From: Gallionellales bacterium GWA2_54_124
Lineage (GTDB): Bacteria; Pseudomonadota; Gammaproteobacteria; Burkholderiales; Gallionellaceae
DNA length: 64,000 nucleotides
Assembly (NCBI GenBank): GCA_001801025.1
Contig: MGWO01000007.1
Span: forward strand, 1,153,576 to 1,217,575
Direction of reading: 5' to 3'
A program made the translations under genes and the position numbers. Within the stretch, counting starts at the first letter, position 1. Each line of letters begins with the position of its first letter. Shown here one piece after another: positions 37,387 to 46,846 of this stretch. The notes beneath the pieces are model-generated. The model was not told the origin of the DNA and ran no database searches. It worked only from the letters and a program-made list of their open reading frames with translations.

Positions 37387-37414
37387 CACTTACGACTGAC
37401 CACTTACTACTTAC
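37387..37414 (+). repeat. Four tandem 7-bp repeats before hisS
   Basis: CACTTAC, GACTGAC, CACTTAC and TACTTAC follow one another in exact 7-bp register in the short ispG-hisS gap. They end 12 bases before the hisS start codon. A second array, with another unit, lies before der. Confidence 0.8.
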
Positions 37415-37426
37415 CATATTTAAAAC

Positions 37427-38701
37427 ATGAGCAACGAAACATTACAAGCCGTACGCGGCATGAACGATATTCTGCCTGAAGAGGCCGAACTCTGGTTGTG
37501 GTTTGAAGGCGTGGTGCGCGACTGGCTGACAAGCTACGGGTATCGCAACATCCGCATGCCGCTGGTTGAACCCACTTCGCTTTTCTGCCGTGCGATCGGC
37601 GAAGTCACTGACATCGTCGAAAAGGAAATGTATAGCTTTGAGGATAGTCTGAACGGCGATCAGCTCACGTTGCGACCCGAAGGTACCGCTTCTTGCGTGC
37701 GCGCAGTCCTGCAGCATAATTTGCTGTATAACGCACCGCAGCGTTTGTATTACAGCGGGCCGATGTTCCGTCACGAGCGTCCGCAAAAGGGACGTTATCG
37801 TCAGTTTCATCAGGTCGGCGTAGAAGCCTTGGGTTTTTCAGGGCCGGATATCGATGCCGAGCAGATTTTGATGTGTGCCAGGCTTTGGAAGATGCTGGGG
37901 CTGACCGATGTGACCCTGCAACTGAATACGCTGGGCGATGTCGAATCACGTCAGCGCCATCGCGCAAAACTGATTGCCTATTTCGAACAAAACAGTGAGT
38001 TACTGGACGCGGAAGCTACGCGCCGTCTGCACAGCAATCCGCTGCGCATACTGGACAGTAAAAATCCTGCGATGCAGGAACTGATCGAAGCTGCACCCCG
38101 CTTGATGGATGAACTCGACGAAGCGGCGCTCAGCCACTTCGCCGCCGTGCAGGCGATACTGACGCAGCACGGCATTGCGTTTGAGATCAACCCTCGTCTG
38201 GTGCGAGGGCTCGATTATTACAATCGCACCGTGTTCGAATGGGTGACGACGCGATTAGGTGCGCAGGGTACAATTTGTGCCGGCGGCCGTTACGACGGTT
38301 TAGTCGAGCAAATCGGCGGCAAGCCCGCGCCCGCGATGGGTTTTGCAATGGGCATCGAGCGCTTGCTGGTGTTATTGCAGGAAGCGGGTATGGCGTTGCC
38401 CAAACCTCAAGTTGATGTGTATGTCGTGCATCAGGGCGAGCTGGCCGCGAAATTGGCCAGTACCGTAGCAGAACAGTTGCGCGATTGCGGACTGCGCGTT
38501 GTGATGCATTGCGGCGGAGGAAGCTTCAAATCGCAAATGAAAAAGGCGGATGCCAGTGGTGCATGCGTTGCCGTAGTGATCGGCGACGATGAAGCACAGT
38601 CGAATGAGGTGAGCGTCAAACCCATGCAGGGCGGTGCGCAGGAACGTGTGAGCGTACAAGATTTAGCCACCACCATTAACAAACTTATCAAGCGGGAGTA
38701 A
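37427..38701 (+). CDS. hisS: Histidyl-tRNA synthetase
   Basis: The 424-residue class II synthetase charges tRNA-His. Motif 2 is [19 protein letters not shown]. The histidine-binding [13 protein letters not shown] (about residues 258-270) and motif 3 GMGIERLL-like region ([14 protein letters not shown]) are clear. The C-terminal anticodon-binding domain is complete. No obvious ribosome site precedes ATG 37427; the gap holds a heptamer repeat instead. Confidence 0.97.
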   Translation: MSNETLQAVRGMNDILPEEAELWLWFEGVVRDWLTSYGYRNIRMPLVEPTSLFCRAIGEVTDIVEKEMYSFEDSLNGDQLTLRPEGTASCVRAVLQHNLLYNAPQRLYYSGPMFRHERPQKGRYRQFHQVGVEALGFSGPDIDAEQILMCARLWKMLGLTDVTLQLNTLGDVESRQRHRAKLIAYFEQNSELLDAEATRRLHSNPLRILDSKNPAMQELIEAAPRLMDELDEAALSHFAAVQAILTQHGIAFEINPRLVRGLDYYNRTVFEWVTTRLGAQGTICAGGRYDGLVEQIGGKPAPAMGFAMGIERLLVLLQEAGMALPKPQVDVYVVHQGELAAKLASTVAEQLRDCGLRVVMHCGGGSFKSQMKKADASGACVAVVIGDDEAQSNEVSVKPMQGGAQERVSVQDLATTINKLIKRE

Positions 38702-38704
38702 AAC

Positions 38705-39343
38705 ATGGCAGCTTTGGATTTGCAGGAACAAGAACAGCTCGACACGCTAAAATCCTGGTGGAAGGACAACGGCAACTGGATCGTAGGTGTTGTGCTGGTT
38801 GCGACCCTCGCTATGGCCGGCGTGCGCGGCTATCATTATTATCAGAACAAGCAAACGACTGAGGCGGCAACGTTGTATCAGCAATTTGTCGAGCAACTGG
38901 CAAGCAACGACGTCAAGCGCGTCAACGATGCGGCAGCGGCGGTGATGGATAAGTATGCCGGAACGCCCTATGCTGCACGCGCGGCTTTGATTGCCGCTCA
39001 GATGAATGAATCGGGTAAAGAGCCGCTGCGCGCCAAAACGCAACTGCAATGGGTGATTGAACACGCGTCTGAGGACGGCCTCAAAAGCGTGGCCAGTTTG
39101 CGTATGGCGTCGATCTTGCTGGATGAAAAGAATTTCGCCGGCGCGCTCAAATTGCTCGAAGCGAAGCATGCCGCATCGTTCGATGCGCTTTATGCCGATT
39201 TAAAAGGCGATGTGCTGACCGCGCAAGCCAAGCCAGCCGATGCCAAACAAGCTTACAAACTGGCCTATGACAAACTCGACGAGAAAAGCGCCTATCGCAA
39301 CCTTGTGCAGATGAAGCTTGATGCTGCAGGGGACGCAAAATGA
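38705..39343 (+). CDS. yfgM: YfgM-like membrane-anchored TPR protein
   Basis: The 212-residue protein begins with LDLQEQEQLDTLKSWWKDNGNW, then one membrane segment (about residues 24-40) and TPR-like helices facing the periplasm. YfgM is an ancillary SecYEG partner and adjusts stress responses in E. coli. It lies three bases after hisS and overlaps bamB by four bases, the usual order. Confidence 0.9.
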   Translation: MAALDLQEQEQLDTLKSWWKDNGNWIVGVVLVATLAMAGVRGYHYYQNKQTTEAATLYQQFVEQLASNDVKRVNDAAAAVMDKYAGTPYAARAALIAAQMNESGKEPLRAKTQLQWVIEHASEDGLKSVASLRMASILLDEKNFAGALKLLEAKHAASFDALYADLKGDVLTAQAKPADAKQAYKLAYDKLDEKSAYRNLVQMKLDAAGDAK

Positions 39344-40485
39344 AAAAACTACCGCTGTTAATACTGCTGGCTTTGGGCGGATGCGGTACGGTCGATACGG
39401 TTAAGGGCTGGATGGGTAAAACGCATGGTGCAGATGAACCCGCTGCCTTAGTGGCTTTCAACGAATCGGCAAAATTTACCGAACGCTGGCATGCGAATGT
39501 CGGCGATGCAGGGCAAAATCCATTACATGCCGCAATGACATCCGATGCGGTTTACGGGGTGTCGGGCAAGGGAACGCTCACCCGTTTACAGCGCGATACT
39601 GGCCGTCAGGTGTGGAGCGTTGAGAGCAAAATTCAAGTATCCGCCGGGGTCGGTGCGGGCGAAGGACTGGTGCTGATCGGCAGCGACAAAGGCGAGCTGC
39701 ATGCCTTTGGCGAGGACGGAAAGCTGCGCTGGAAGCAGACGGTGTCGAGCGAAGTGTTAGGCGTACCGCAGGCGAGTGATGGCGTTGTTGTGGTTCGCAG
39801 CGGCGATGGTCACATTGCAGGCTTGAGTGTCGCCGACGGACATCGTCTGTGGGTGTATGAGCGCAGCACGCCAGCGCTTGTGGTCAGAAGCCATGCCGGT
39901 GTTACACTGCGTCGTGGCGTTGCCTATGCTGGTTTCGCCGGTGGCAAACTCGTTGCGATTAAAATTTCGGACGGTTCGCTGCTTTGGGAAAATTCTGTTT
40001 CGCAACCGCGCGGTAATACCGAGCTCGAGCGCATCAGCGATATCACCAGCAATCCTGTGGTGAGCGATGCTCAAGTGTGTGCGATCGCCTTTCAGGGGCG
40101 TCTGGCCTGCTATGAAGCAGGACAAGGCAATCCGTTGTGGAATCGTGAGATCGGCAGCGATAAGGGATTGTCGATTCTGCGCAAGCAACTTTATCTGAGC
40201 GATTCCACAGGCGGTGTCATGGCGCTGGATAAGGACAGCGGCAGTACGGTCTGGAAGAACGACCAGCTGCAGTTGAGAGATACCTCGACCCCCTGCGCTC
40301 AGGATCAGTATGTCATCGTCGGTGATTATCAGGGTGTGTTGCATGCCCTGAGCCGAGAAGACGGCCATTTTGCAGCACGTATCAAACTCGATGGCAGCCC
40401 GATTCAAACACCGCCTGTCGAAATGGATAGCGGCCTGCTGGTGCAAACCCGCAGCGGCGGAATTTATTCGTTATCTGTACACTAG
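39340..40485 (+). CDS. bamB: Outer membrane assembly lipoprotein BamB
   Basis: The 381-residue beta-propeller lipoprotein has a lipobox (LALGGCG, Cys about residue 15) and PQQ-like repeats ([55 protein letters not shown]). It helps the BAM complex insert outer-membrane proteins. It is coupled to yfgM. Confidence 0.94.
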   Translation: MKKLPLLILLALGGCGTVDTVKGWMGKTHGADEPAALVAFNESAKFTERWHANVGDAGQNPLHAAMTSDAVYGVSGKGTLTRLQRDTGRQVWSVESKIQVSAGVGAGEGLVLIGSDKGELHAFGEDGKLRWKQTVSSEVLGVPQASDGVVVVRSGDGHIAGLSVADGHRLWVYERSTPALVVRSHAGVTLRRGVAYAGFAGGKLVAIKISDGSLLWENSVSQPRGNTELERISDITSNPVVSDAQVCAIAFQGRLACYEAGQGNPLWNREIGSDKGLSILRKQLYLSDSTGGVMALDKDSGSTVWKNDQLQLRDTSTPCAQDQYVIVGDYQGVLHALSREDGHFAARIKLDGSPIQTPPVEMDSGLLVQTRSGGIYSLSVH

Positions 40486-40491
40486 ACAGCA

Positions 40492-40533
40492 ATTATCAAT
40501 TATCAATTATCCATTATCCATTATCAGTTATAA
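40492..40533 (+). repeat. Tandem 7-bp repeats between bamB and der
   Basis: ATTATCA, ATTATCA, ATTATCC, ATTATCC, ATTATCA and a degenerate GTTATAA follow in exact 7-bp register, starting just after the bamB stop and ending seven bases before der. The array may be variable in copy number. Confidence 0.88.
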
Positions 40534-40540
40534 ATTAAAA

Positions 40541-41953
40541 ATGTTACCCACACTTGTATTAGTTGGTCGTCCGAATGTGGGTAAGTCCACTTTGTTCAAT
40601 CGTCTCACCCGCAGCCGCGATGCACTGGTTGCCGATCAACCGGGACTGACACGCGATCGCCATTATGGCCGTGGCCGTGTTGGTGAGCGCCCTTATCTTG
40701 TGGTCGATACCGGCGGTCTTGAACCGGTTGCCAAAGACGGCATCATGTTCGAGATGGCAAGGCAGAGTCGTCAGGCCGTCGATGAGGCCGATGTGGTGAT
40801 GTTTCTGGTCGACGGACGTGCCGGATGCACACCGCAAGATCTGATCATCGCGACCCAGTTGCGCAAGACCGGCAAGCCGATTTTGCTGCTGGTCAACAAG
40901 GCGGAAGGTATGGCGCGTGCGCGCGTGACCGCCGAGTTTTTCGAACTTGGGCTGGGAGAGCCATATCCTATTTCCTCGGCACATGGCGATAATGTCGTCG
41001 AAGTCATTGAAATCGCGCTCGAAAATTTCCCTGAAGAAATCGTTGATGAGGCTGCGGTAGTCGAAGATAAGCCGCCTAAACTGGCGATTGTGGGACGGCC
41101 TAACGTGGGGAAATCCACGCTGGTGAATGCGATTCTGGGCGAGCAGCGCGTGATTGCGTTTGATCAGCCCGGCACCACCCGCGACAGTATTTATATCGAC
41201 TTCGAGCGGGACGGTAAGCAGTACACCATCATCGACACGGCCGGTGTGCGTCGCCGCGGCAAGGTTGAGGAGGCGATCGAAAAATTCTCCGTCATCAAGA
41301 CCATGCAGGCAATCGAAGACGCCAATGTGGTCGTGCTGGTGGTGGATGCGCGTGATCAGATCACCGAACAGGATGCGCATGTCGCCGATTTCGTTTTGCA
41401 GGCGGGGCGCGCACTGGTGCTGGCGGTCAATAAGTGGGACGGGCTGGATAATCACCAGCGCGAAATGGTTAAGAGCGATATCGAGCGTAAGCTGCATTTC
41501 TTAGGTTTCGCGAAACGTCACTACATTTCTGCGCTGAACGGAAACGGTATCAGCAATGTGCTGAAATCAGCGGACGACGCCTATGCCGCGGCGATGTCGA
41601 AGATGTCGACGCCTAAACTGACCCGTGCTCTGCTTGGTGCGACCGAAAAGCAGGCGCCGCCTAAGGTGGGGCGCTTTCTGCCCAAGATGCGCTACGCCCA
41701 TCAAGGCGGCAGCAATCCGCCGCTGATCGTGATTCACGGCAGCGGTCTGGACAATATTCCTGCCAGCTACGCGCGTTATCTGGAGCGTTCTTTTGCCGAA
41801 ATCTTCAAACTGGAAGGCACCCCGTTGAAGATCCAGTTCAATTCCAGTAAAAATCCGTTCGAGGGCAAGAAACCGCGTGCATTGACCGAGGCCGAACAGC
41901 GTTCGGCTCACCGTGCGCGTATCCGCGGACGCAAGATGTACGGCAAACAGTAA
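40541..41953 (+). CDS. der: Ribosome-assembly GTPase Der (EngA)
   Basis: The 470-residue protein has two GTPase domains, each with GRPNVGKST (about residues 8-16 and 185-193), plus [22 protein letters not shown] and NKWD, and a KH-like C-terminal domain. Der is needed for 50S subunit assembly. ATG 40541 is chosen since [14 protein letters not shown] is the conserved start; the open frame above it overlaps bamB. Confidence 0.97.
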   Translation: MLPTLVLVGRPNVGKSTLFNRLTRSRDALVADQPGLTRDRHYGRGRVGERPYLVVDTGGLEPVAKDGIMFEMARQSRQAVDEADVVMFLVDGRAGCTPQDLIIATQLRKTGKPILLLVNKAEGMARARVTAEFFELGLGEPYPISSAHGDNVVEVIEIALENFPEEIVDEAAVVEDKPPKLAIVGRPNVGKSTLVNAILGEQRVIAFDQPGTTRDSIYIDFERDGKQYTIIDTAGVRRRGKVEEAIEKFSVIKTMQAIEDANVVVLVVDARDQITEQDAHVADFVLQAGRALVLAVNKWDGLDNHQREMVKSDIERKLHFLGFAKRHYISALNGNGISNVLKSADDAYAAAMSKMSTPKLTRALLGATEKQAPPKVGRFLPKMRYAHQGGSNPPLIVIHGSGLDNIPASYARYLERSFAEIFKLEGTPLKIQFNSSKNPFEGKKPRALTEAEQRSAHRARIRGRKMYGKQ

Positions 41954-41986
41954 CTGTAGCGGTGTAGCCGCCCGCGGAGAACGACT

Positions 41987-42928
41987 GTGTTTGGCTTTTC
42001 TCTGAATAAAGATACGCCTGAACTGCTCGCCGCAATTGACTATGCGGCGGGCAGAGTCGAGCCGCTGCTAAGACAAACGGGCGGATATCCCGGAGATTTT
42101 CGCAAACCCGTCATCAATGCGCTGCAATACGCACAGGATCTGGCCGCCAAGCTGCCGGGGCCTGTCTGCATTGATTCCGAGGCGTATGCGCTCGATGCCT
42201 ATGTGCACGCCATTTTCCCGTCATCAGAGAGTTTTCCGGAAGCGATCAACATGAGTCGCGCCATGCAGGACTATTTCCACAAGGTGACTGACGGTGAGGC
42301 GGTCTTCGCCCTGCTGGGGATGCGACGCATCGAAAAAAGCAGTATGGGAATGGCGTTGTCCGGACACTTTATTCAGCAGGATGTTGCTCAGCATGTCGTG
42401 TATTTTGGCAGTCACACCATTGAAAATCCGGCACCCAGCGAGGCTTTAGCACGGAAAAATATCGCATGGTCTTTTTTCGATAGTTTGCTGAGTAAGGTCG
42501 CCAAACGGGTGTCGCAACGCAAGCAAAAATTGCAGTCTCAACGTCAGGAGAGAGCGTTGCTCGTTGCCAGGTTGCGCACCGCTGACCGGGATTCCCGTCC
42601 CGCACTCGAAGCAGAATTAGCTGCATTGATGGACGCAATGGCGGATACCACGCGTTCGCTGGATTTGAGGAATTATTCTGATGATTTTGAGGCTGTGCTA
42701 TGCAATCCGGAGCACGCCCTACGCCTTACGCCCTCTGTTCTCAAACTCGACGCGATGGGGGTTAAACTGCCCTTGGATGCAAAAATACCGGGGAAGACGC
42801 TCGTCTTTGACGAATTGACCGGGTTCGACCGCCGCGACTGGACGGTCACGATGGTGCGATTTCACGCGGTGCGGGGCGAAAAGTTTACCGAGCGACTCGA
42901 TGCCGGCTACCGCATGCTGAGCTGCTAA
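41987..42928 (+). CDS. Hypothetical protein with a charged central helix region
   Basis: The 313-residue soluble protein starts with GTG 41987, supported by GGAGA at 41976-41980. I do not recognise the family. The middle (about residues 165-230) is Arg/Gln/Glu/Ala-rich and likely coiled coil (RKQKLQSQRQERALLVARL). The remainder contains apparent globular parts such as MGMALSGHFIQQDVAQHVVYFGSHTIE and FDELTGFDRRDWTVTMVRFHAVRGE. It has no signal peptide. It follows der by 33 bp and may be co-transcribed. Confidence 0.75.
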   Translation: MFGFSLNKDTPELLAAIDYAAGRVEPLLRQTGGYPGDFRKPVINALQYAQDLAAKLPGPVCIDSEAYALDAYVHAIFPSSESFPEAINMSRAMQDYFHKVTDGEAVFALLGMRRIEKSSMGMALSGHFIQQDVAQHVVYFGSHTIENPAPSEALARKNIAWSFFDSLLSKVAKRVSQRKQKLQSQRQERALLVARLRTADRDSRPALEAELAALMDAMADTTRSLDLRNYSDDFEAVLCNPEHALRLTPSVLKLDAMGVKLPLDAKIPGKTLVFDELTGFDRRDWTVTMVRFHAVRGEKFTERLDAGYRMLSC

Positions 42929-42943
42929 ATGAACGCGCGATGA

Positions 42944-44365
42944 TTACCCCTTTATTTTTCCCAGTACGCGCTGTACGAGTTGCACCGCACGCGCTTCACT
43001 CTCCGCTTCACAGTAACAGCGCAATTCAGGCGCATTGCCTGAAGGGCGCAGATGCACAATCTCGCCGTTGCTAAACTGTATGCGCAATCCGTCTGTGGTG
43101 TTGCAATCGACGGGCTGTGCATCCTCGGGTGCCAGATAGCGCAGCAGTGCTTCAGGATCGCGGGTGAGTGTTTCAATCAACTGGCGACTGGCGGCTACCG
43201 GGAATTCCTGCAGCCTGTCGCTGGCGGTAAAGCGCGCCGGCAGCCCCCGCATTAAATCGGATATGCGGCCATTGCGTGCTGCGGCCAGCACGGCTAGCGC
43301 GGGTAAAATCGAGTCGCGGGTTGGCAGCGGCGCCAGATATTTTCCGTTACGCAAAAAACGGGAGCCGACTAAAAATCCGCCGTTGGCTTCGAATCCTACG
43401 ATCGCATCGTTCGCGCCGCTGGCTACCTGCTGCATCCCTGCAATCACATAAGGCGAACCGATCTTTGTGCGCAGCACCGTTTCAAATTCGCCGCACAGCT
43501 CGATCGCCGTGTTACAACTGACCGGCACCACGACTTTGCGGGCTTTTAGATAGCGGGCGCAGATCAGTCCCACGATATCGCCGCGCAGCCAGTTTCCGGT
43601 TTCATCCGAAATCAGCGGACGATCGCCGTCGCCGTCGGTCGAAATGATGGCATCGAAATGATATTGTTGAGACCAGTCTTTGCCGCGCTGAATATCGATT
43701 TCTGCCACCGCTTCCGTATCAATCGGCACGAATTGCTCGGTCCGGCCGAGCGAGGTCACCTCGGCGCCTAAGCCCTCTAATATAGTACGCAACACGTCGC
43801 GCGCCACGCTCGAGTGCTCATAGACGCCAAGTCGCAGGCCCTTGAAAGCGTCTGTGGGGAAAAAATCCACATAGCGTTGCACGAACTGGTTGAGCGCAGC
43901 GGGATTCACCTCCGGTAAATCGCAGCTCACTTGGCCGATTTGCACCACCGCTTCGCTGATGGCCAGTTCATCCGCCTTGGTGATTTCGCCGTCGGGCCGG
44001 TAGAATTTGATGCCGTTGCGATCGAAGGGAATGTGACTGCCGGTCACGACGATGGCAGCAATGCCTTCGTTCTGCGCATAAAGCGCGAGGGCAGGTGTGG
44101 GCAGCGCGCCGCAAAAATCAACCTGAATTCCCATCTCTGTGAGTGTTGCGGCACAGGCGGCCACGATGCGCGGACTGCTGGGGCGCAGATCCATCCCGAG
44201 TGCGATGCGCGTGACCTTAAATGAAGACCTGATAACCGATAGGAACGCGGCCGCGTAGGCGGCGCAAACCTCATCTGTCATCGCACTGACCAGACCGCGC
44301 GCACCGCTGGTACCAAAGGTCACGCCGCTATGCTTCATGACATCAAGAATGGCGATGGTTTTCAA
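42944..44365 (-). CDS. Alpha-D-phosphohexomutase (phosphomannomutase family)
   Basis: The 473-residue - strand enzyme has the family domains: VTFGTSGARGLVS at the start, an active-site loop VVTGSHIPFDRNGIKF with the phospho-Ser (about residues 108-123), a metal loop DGDGDRPL (about 246-253), EANGGFLVGS for sugar recognition and a C-terminal RPSGNAPELR phosphate-binding loop. It interconverts hexose 1- and 6-phosphates for surface polysaccharides. The loop is TGSHIP rather than the common TASHNP. The exact sugar is unknown. Confidence 0.88.
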   Translation of the reverse strand: MKTIAILDVMKHSGVTFGTSGARGLVSAMTDEVCAAYAAAFLSVIRSSFKVTRIALGMDLRPSSPRIVAACAATLTEMGIQVDFCGALPTPALALYAQNEGIAAIVVTGSHIPFDRNGIKFYRPDGEITKADELAISEAVVQIGQVSCDLPEVNPAALNQFVQRYVDFFPTDAFKGLRLGVYEHSSVARDVLRTILEGLGAEVTSLGRTEQFVPIDTEAVAEIDIQRGKDWSQQYHFDAIISTDGDGDRPLISDETGNWLRGDIVGLICARYLKARKVVVPVSCNTAIELCGEFETVLRTKIGSPYVIAGMQQVASGANDAIVGFEANGGFLVGSRFLRNGKYLAPLPTRDSILPALAVLAAARNGRISDLMRGLPARFTASDRLQEFPVAASRQLIETLTRDPEALLRYLAPEDAQPVDCNTTDGLRIQFSNGEIVHLRPSGNAPELRCYCEAESEARAVQLVQRVLGKIKG

Positions 44366-44560
44366 TTGCGGGACTCCTTAAAAAATGGTGGTAGTGAACT
44401 TGAGCGTACGGATTCTGAAGACTCAGCGATGCGTAATAAAATGATTGCTGTATTTTAACTGACCTGAAAATTTACTTGATTTTTTTTGAGTGTAGCGAGG
44501 TGTCGCAACGGGGAGTTGCCCGCCACATGCCGTGTCGGCGCGGGCGGGTGGTGCGGGTGA

Positions 44561-45628
44561 TCAGTAGTCTGAATAGCCTTTTTCGCCCGGTGTGTAGAAG
44601 GTGGAAAAATCAGGTGCAGTCAGTTCAGCACCGCTGCGCAGTTTTGCAACCAGATCAGGGTTCGAGATAAACGGACGACCGAAGGCCACCAGATCGCCGC
44701 GTCCCGCATCAAGATCGCTGTTCGCGCGCGCTGTATCGTAGCCGCCAGACAGAATGTAGCGTCCCTTAAAGTTGGCGCGTATCGCCGCTTTTAAAGTCGG
44801 GCTCACTTCCGGTGCACCCATCGCACTGTGATCGACGATATGGATATACACCAGACCGATGCGGTTTAATTCTTCGATCAGGGCAAGATACATCGCATCC
44901 ATTTCGGCATCGGAGGCGGTGCCGTTGAATACGCCGTAGGGTGAGATGCGCATGCCGACACGATCAGCACCAATTGCGGCGGCCGTGCCTTTGGCGATCT
45001 CGACGGCGAAGCGGATGCGATTTGCGATGCTGCCACCCCAGTTGTCTGTACGCTGATTGGTTGCCGTATTTAAAAACTGGTCGATCATATAGCCGTTGGC
45101 CGCATGAATTTCTACGCCATCGAAGCCCGCTTCACGCGCATTTTTTGCGCCCTGCACATATTCAGCAATCGTCTGTTCAATTTCAGCTTCTGTCATGGCC
45201 TGTGGCACAGGGTAGGGCTGCATGCCGCTGGTATCGGTCCACATGTCACCGGGGGCCGCGAGTGCTGAGGGGGCGAGTATTTTACTGCACGCCTGCATGT
45301 TGGCAGGATGGCTGACCCGACCGGTATGCATCAGTTGCACGTAAATGTGGCCACCCGCTTGATGCACGCCCTGATTGACACGCTGCCAGCCTGCAATTTG
45401 TTCGGTGCTGAACAGGCCGGGTTGACGTGCGTAACCCAATCCGTTAATTGACGGGGAAATCCCTTCGCTGATGATAAGTCCGGCATCCGCACGGTTGCGG
45501 TAATACGCTTCCATCAGGGCATTAGGCACCGAGCCGATGGCACGGCAACGCGTCATTGGCGCCATCGCAATGCGATTGGGCAGTTGCAGCGGCCCCAGCG
45601 TGACCGGGGTGAATAGGGTAGTTGTCAT
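44561..45628 (-). CDS. Old Yellow Enzyme-family NADH:flavin oxidoreductase
   Basis: The 355-residue FMN enzyme has LFTPVTLGPLQLPNRIAMAPMTRCRA at the start, FDGVEIHAANGYMIDQFLN in the middle and VAFGRPFISNPDLVAKL at the end. Members reduce activated alkenes, nitro compounds or N-ethylmaleimide (NemA). It reads in the same - strand direction as the yceI and pirin genes and may share regulation with them. Confidence 0.93.
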   Translation of the reverse strand: MTTTLFTPVTLGPLQLPNRIAMAPMTRCRAIGSVPNALMEAYYRNRADAGLIISEGISPSINGLGYARQPGLFSTEQIAGWQRVNQGVHQAGGHIYVQLMHTGRVSHPANMQACSKILAPSALAAPGDMWTDTSGMQPYPVPQAMTEAEIEQTIAEYVQGAKNAREAGFDGVEIHAANGYMIDQFLNTATNQRTDNWGGSIANRIRFAVEIAKGTAAAIGADRVGMRISPYGVFNGTASDAEMDAMYLALIEELNRIGLVYIHIVDHSAMGAPEVSPTLKAAIRANFKGRYILSGGYDTARANSDLDAGRGDLVAFGRPFISNPDLVAKLRSGAELTAPDFSTFYTPGEKGYSDY

Positions 45629-45693
45629 CGTGTGCTCCTTAAAAACAGTTAACCCTCCGAGCCGAAACAGGCGGCGGGGAATGAGGTGAAAAA

Positions 45694-46260
45694 TTACTGC
45701 TTGATTGATTCTACCGGAATTGTCAGTGTGACTTCATCGCCGACCAGCGGTGCATATTTGCCCATGTTGAAATCAGAACGCTTGATGTGCGCGGTTGCAT
45801 CTGCACCGCAAGCATCCTTTTTCATCATAGGGTGTGGCATACATTTGAGCGAAGTGACCATCAGTGTGACAGGTTTCGTCACGCCTTTGATGGTCAGATT
45901 ACCCTCGACACTGACCAGTTTGTCGCCGTCAAATTTGAGCTTGTCAGACTGGTAGGTGATGGTCGGATATTTTTCGGTGTCGAAAAAGTCTTCACCTTGA
46001 ATGTGGGCGTTGAACGGTGTCGAGCCGGTATTGACCGATTTGGCATCGATCGTGATATCGACTGATCCTGTGTGAGCGGCGCGATCGATGATGATCTTTC
46101 CGGTCACGGTATCAAAGCGGCTTTGCTGAGTCGAGTAGCCCATGTGGCTGTATTCGAAGCGCGGCTTGGTGTGGTTTTGTTCCAGCACATAGGTTTCAGG
46201 CGCAGCATAGGCGGCGGAGGCAAAAGTTGTGGCGAGGGCGAGGACGATGAGTTTTTTCAT
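45694..46260 (-). CDS. YceI-family periplasmic lipid-binding protein (1)
   Basis: The 188-residue protein has a signal peptide (KKLIVLALATTFASAAYA) and the YceI beta-barrel pattern: HTKPRFEYSHMGYSTQQSRF, GSVDITIDAKSVNTG and LTIKGVTKPVTLMVT. YceI proteins bind isoprenoid-like lipids such as polyprenyl tails or quinones. It differs from the neighbouring YceI gene, with only weak similarity visible by eye. Confidence 0.9.
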   Translation of the reverse strand: MKKLIVLALATTFASAAYAAPETYVLEQNHTKPRFEYSHMGYSTQQSRFDTVTGKIIIDRAAHTGSVDITIDAKSVNTGSTPFNAHIQGEDFFDTEKYPTITYQSDKLKFDGDKLVSVEGNLTIKGVTKPVTLMVTSLKCMPHPMMKKDACGADATAHIKRSDFNMGKYAPLVGDEVTLTIPVESIKQ

Positions 46261-46288
46261 GATGTATATCCTTTTAAGTTAGGTGGGT

Positions 46289-46846
46289 CTACTTTTTTGC
46301 AGGTGAGGCTAAAACGACTAAGTGAAATTTGATCTGAATCTCGTCGGCGACAGTGCCTAAATCGGCCCACTCGTCGGTGCCGATGCCATAGGCTAAGCGT
46401 TTGATGGTGAAACTGCCGTCGAAGGCGCGGCCATCAAAGGTGACAGGCGCTGTCACTTCCAGCGTTTTGCCTTTGATGGTGAGTTTTCCTGTCGCCTGAT
46501 AGCGATTGCCGCCGATCGATTTAACGCCGGTGGAGACGAAGCTGGCCAGCGGATAAGCTTTAGCATTGAACCACTTTTTGCCGGCTACTTCTTCATCCGC
46601 GTCAGTTGAACCCGTGTCGATGCTCGCCAGATTGACATCGATGCTGGCGCGGGCACTCGCTAATTTGGCCGGATCAAAGACCAGTTGCGCGGCAAATTTG
46701 CTAAATTTTCCCTCCATTGCGACACCCATCTGCCGATAGCCAAACGTCAGGGCACTCTTGGCGGGGATCACCTGATTGTATTCAACGGCTTGCGCAGCGC
46801 AGGCATTGAGCAGCAGACCGAGTAAAGCGAATTTAGCGAGCTTCAT
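46289..46846 (-). CDS. YceI-family periplasmic protein (2)
   Basis: The 185-residue protein has a signal peptide (KLAKFALLGLLLNACAAQA) and YceI features: VIPAKSALTFGYRQMGV, ASIDVNLASIDTGSTDADEE and KLTIKGKTLEVTAPVTF. It overlaps the end of the cytochrome b561 gene by four bases, the pairing often seen for YceI and cytochrome b561, which suggests quinone-related redox work. Confidence 0.9.
   Translation of the reverse strand: MKLAKFALLGLLLNACAAQAVEYNQVIPAKSALTFGYRQMGVAMEGKFSKFAAQLVFDPAKLASARASIDVNLASIDTGSTDADEEVAGKKWFNAKAYPLASFVSTGVKSIGGNRYQATGKLTIKGKTLEVTAPVTFDGRAFDGSFTIKRLAYGIGTDEWADLGTVADEIQIKFHLVVLASPAKK

Noticed and set aside
44519..44548. GC-rich inverted repeat CCCGCC...GGCGGG as terminator of the Old Yellow Enzyme gene
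   Set aside because: No T-run on the - strand and a large loop; too weak to call.
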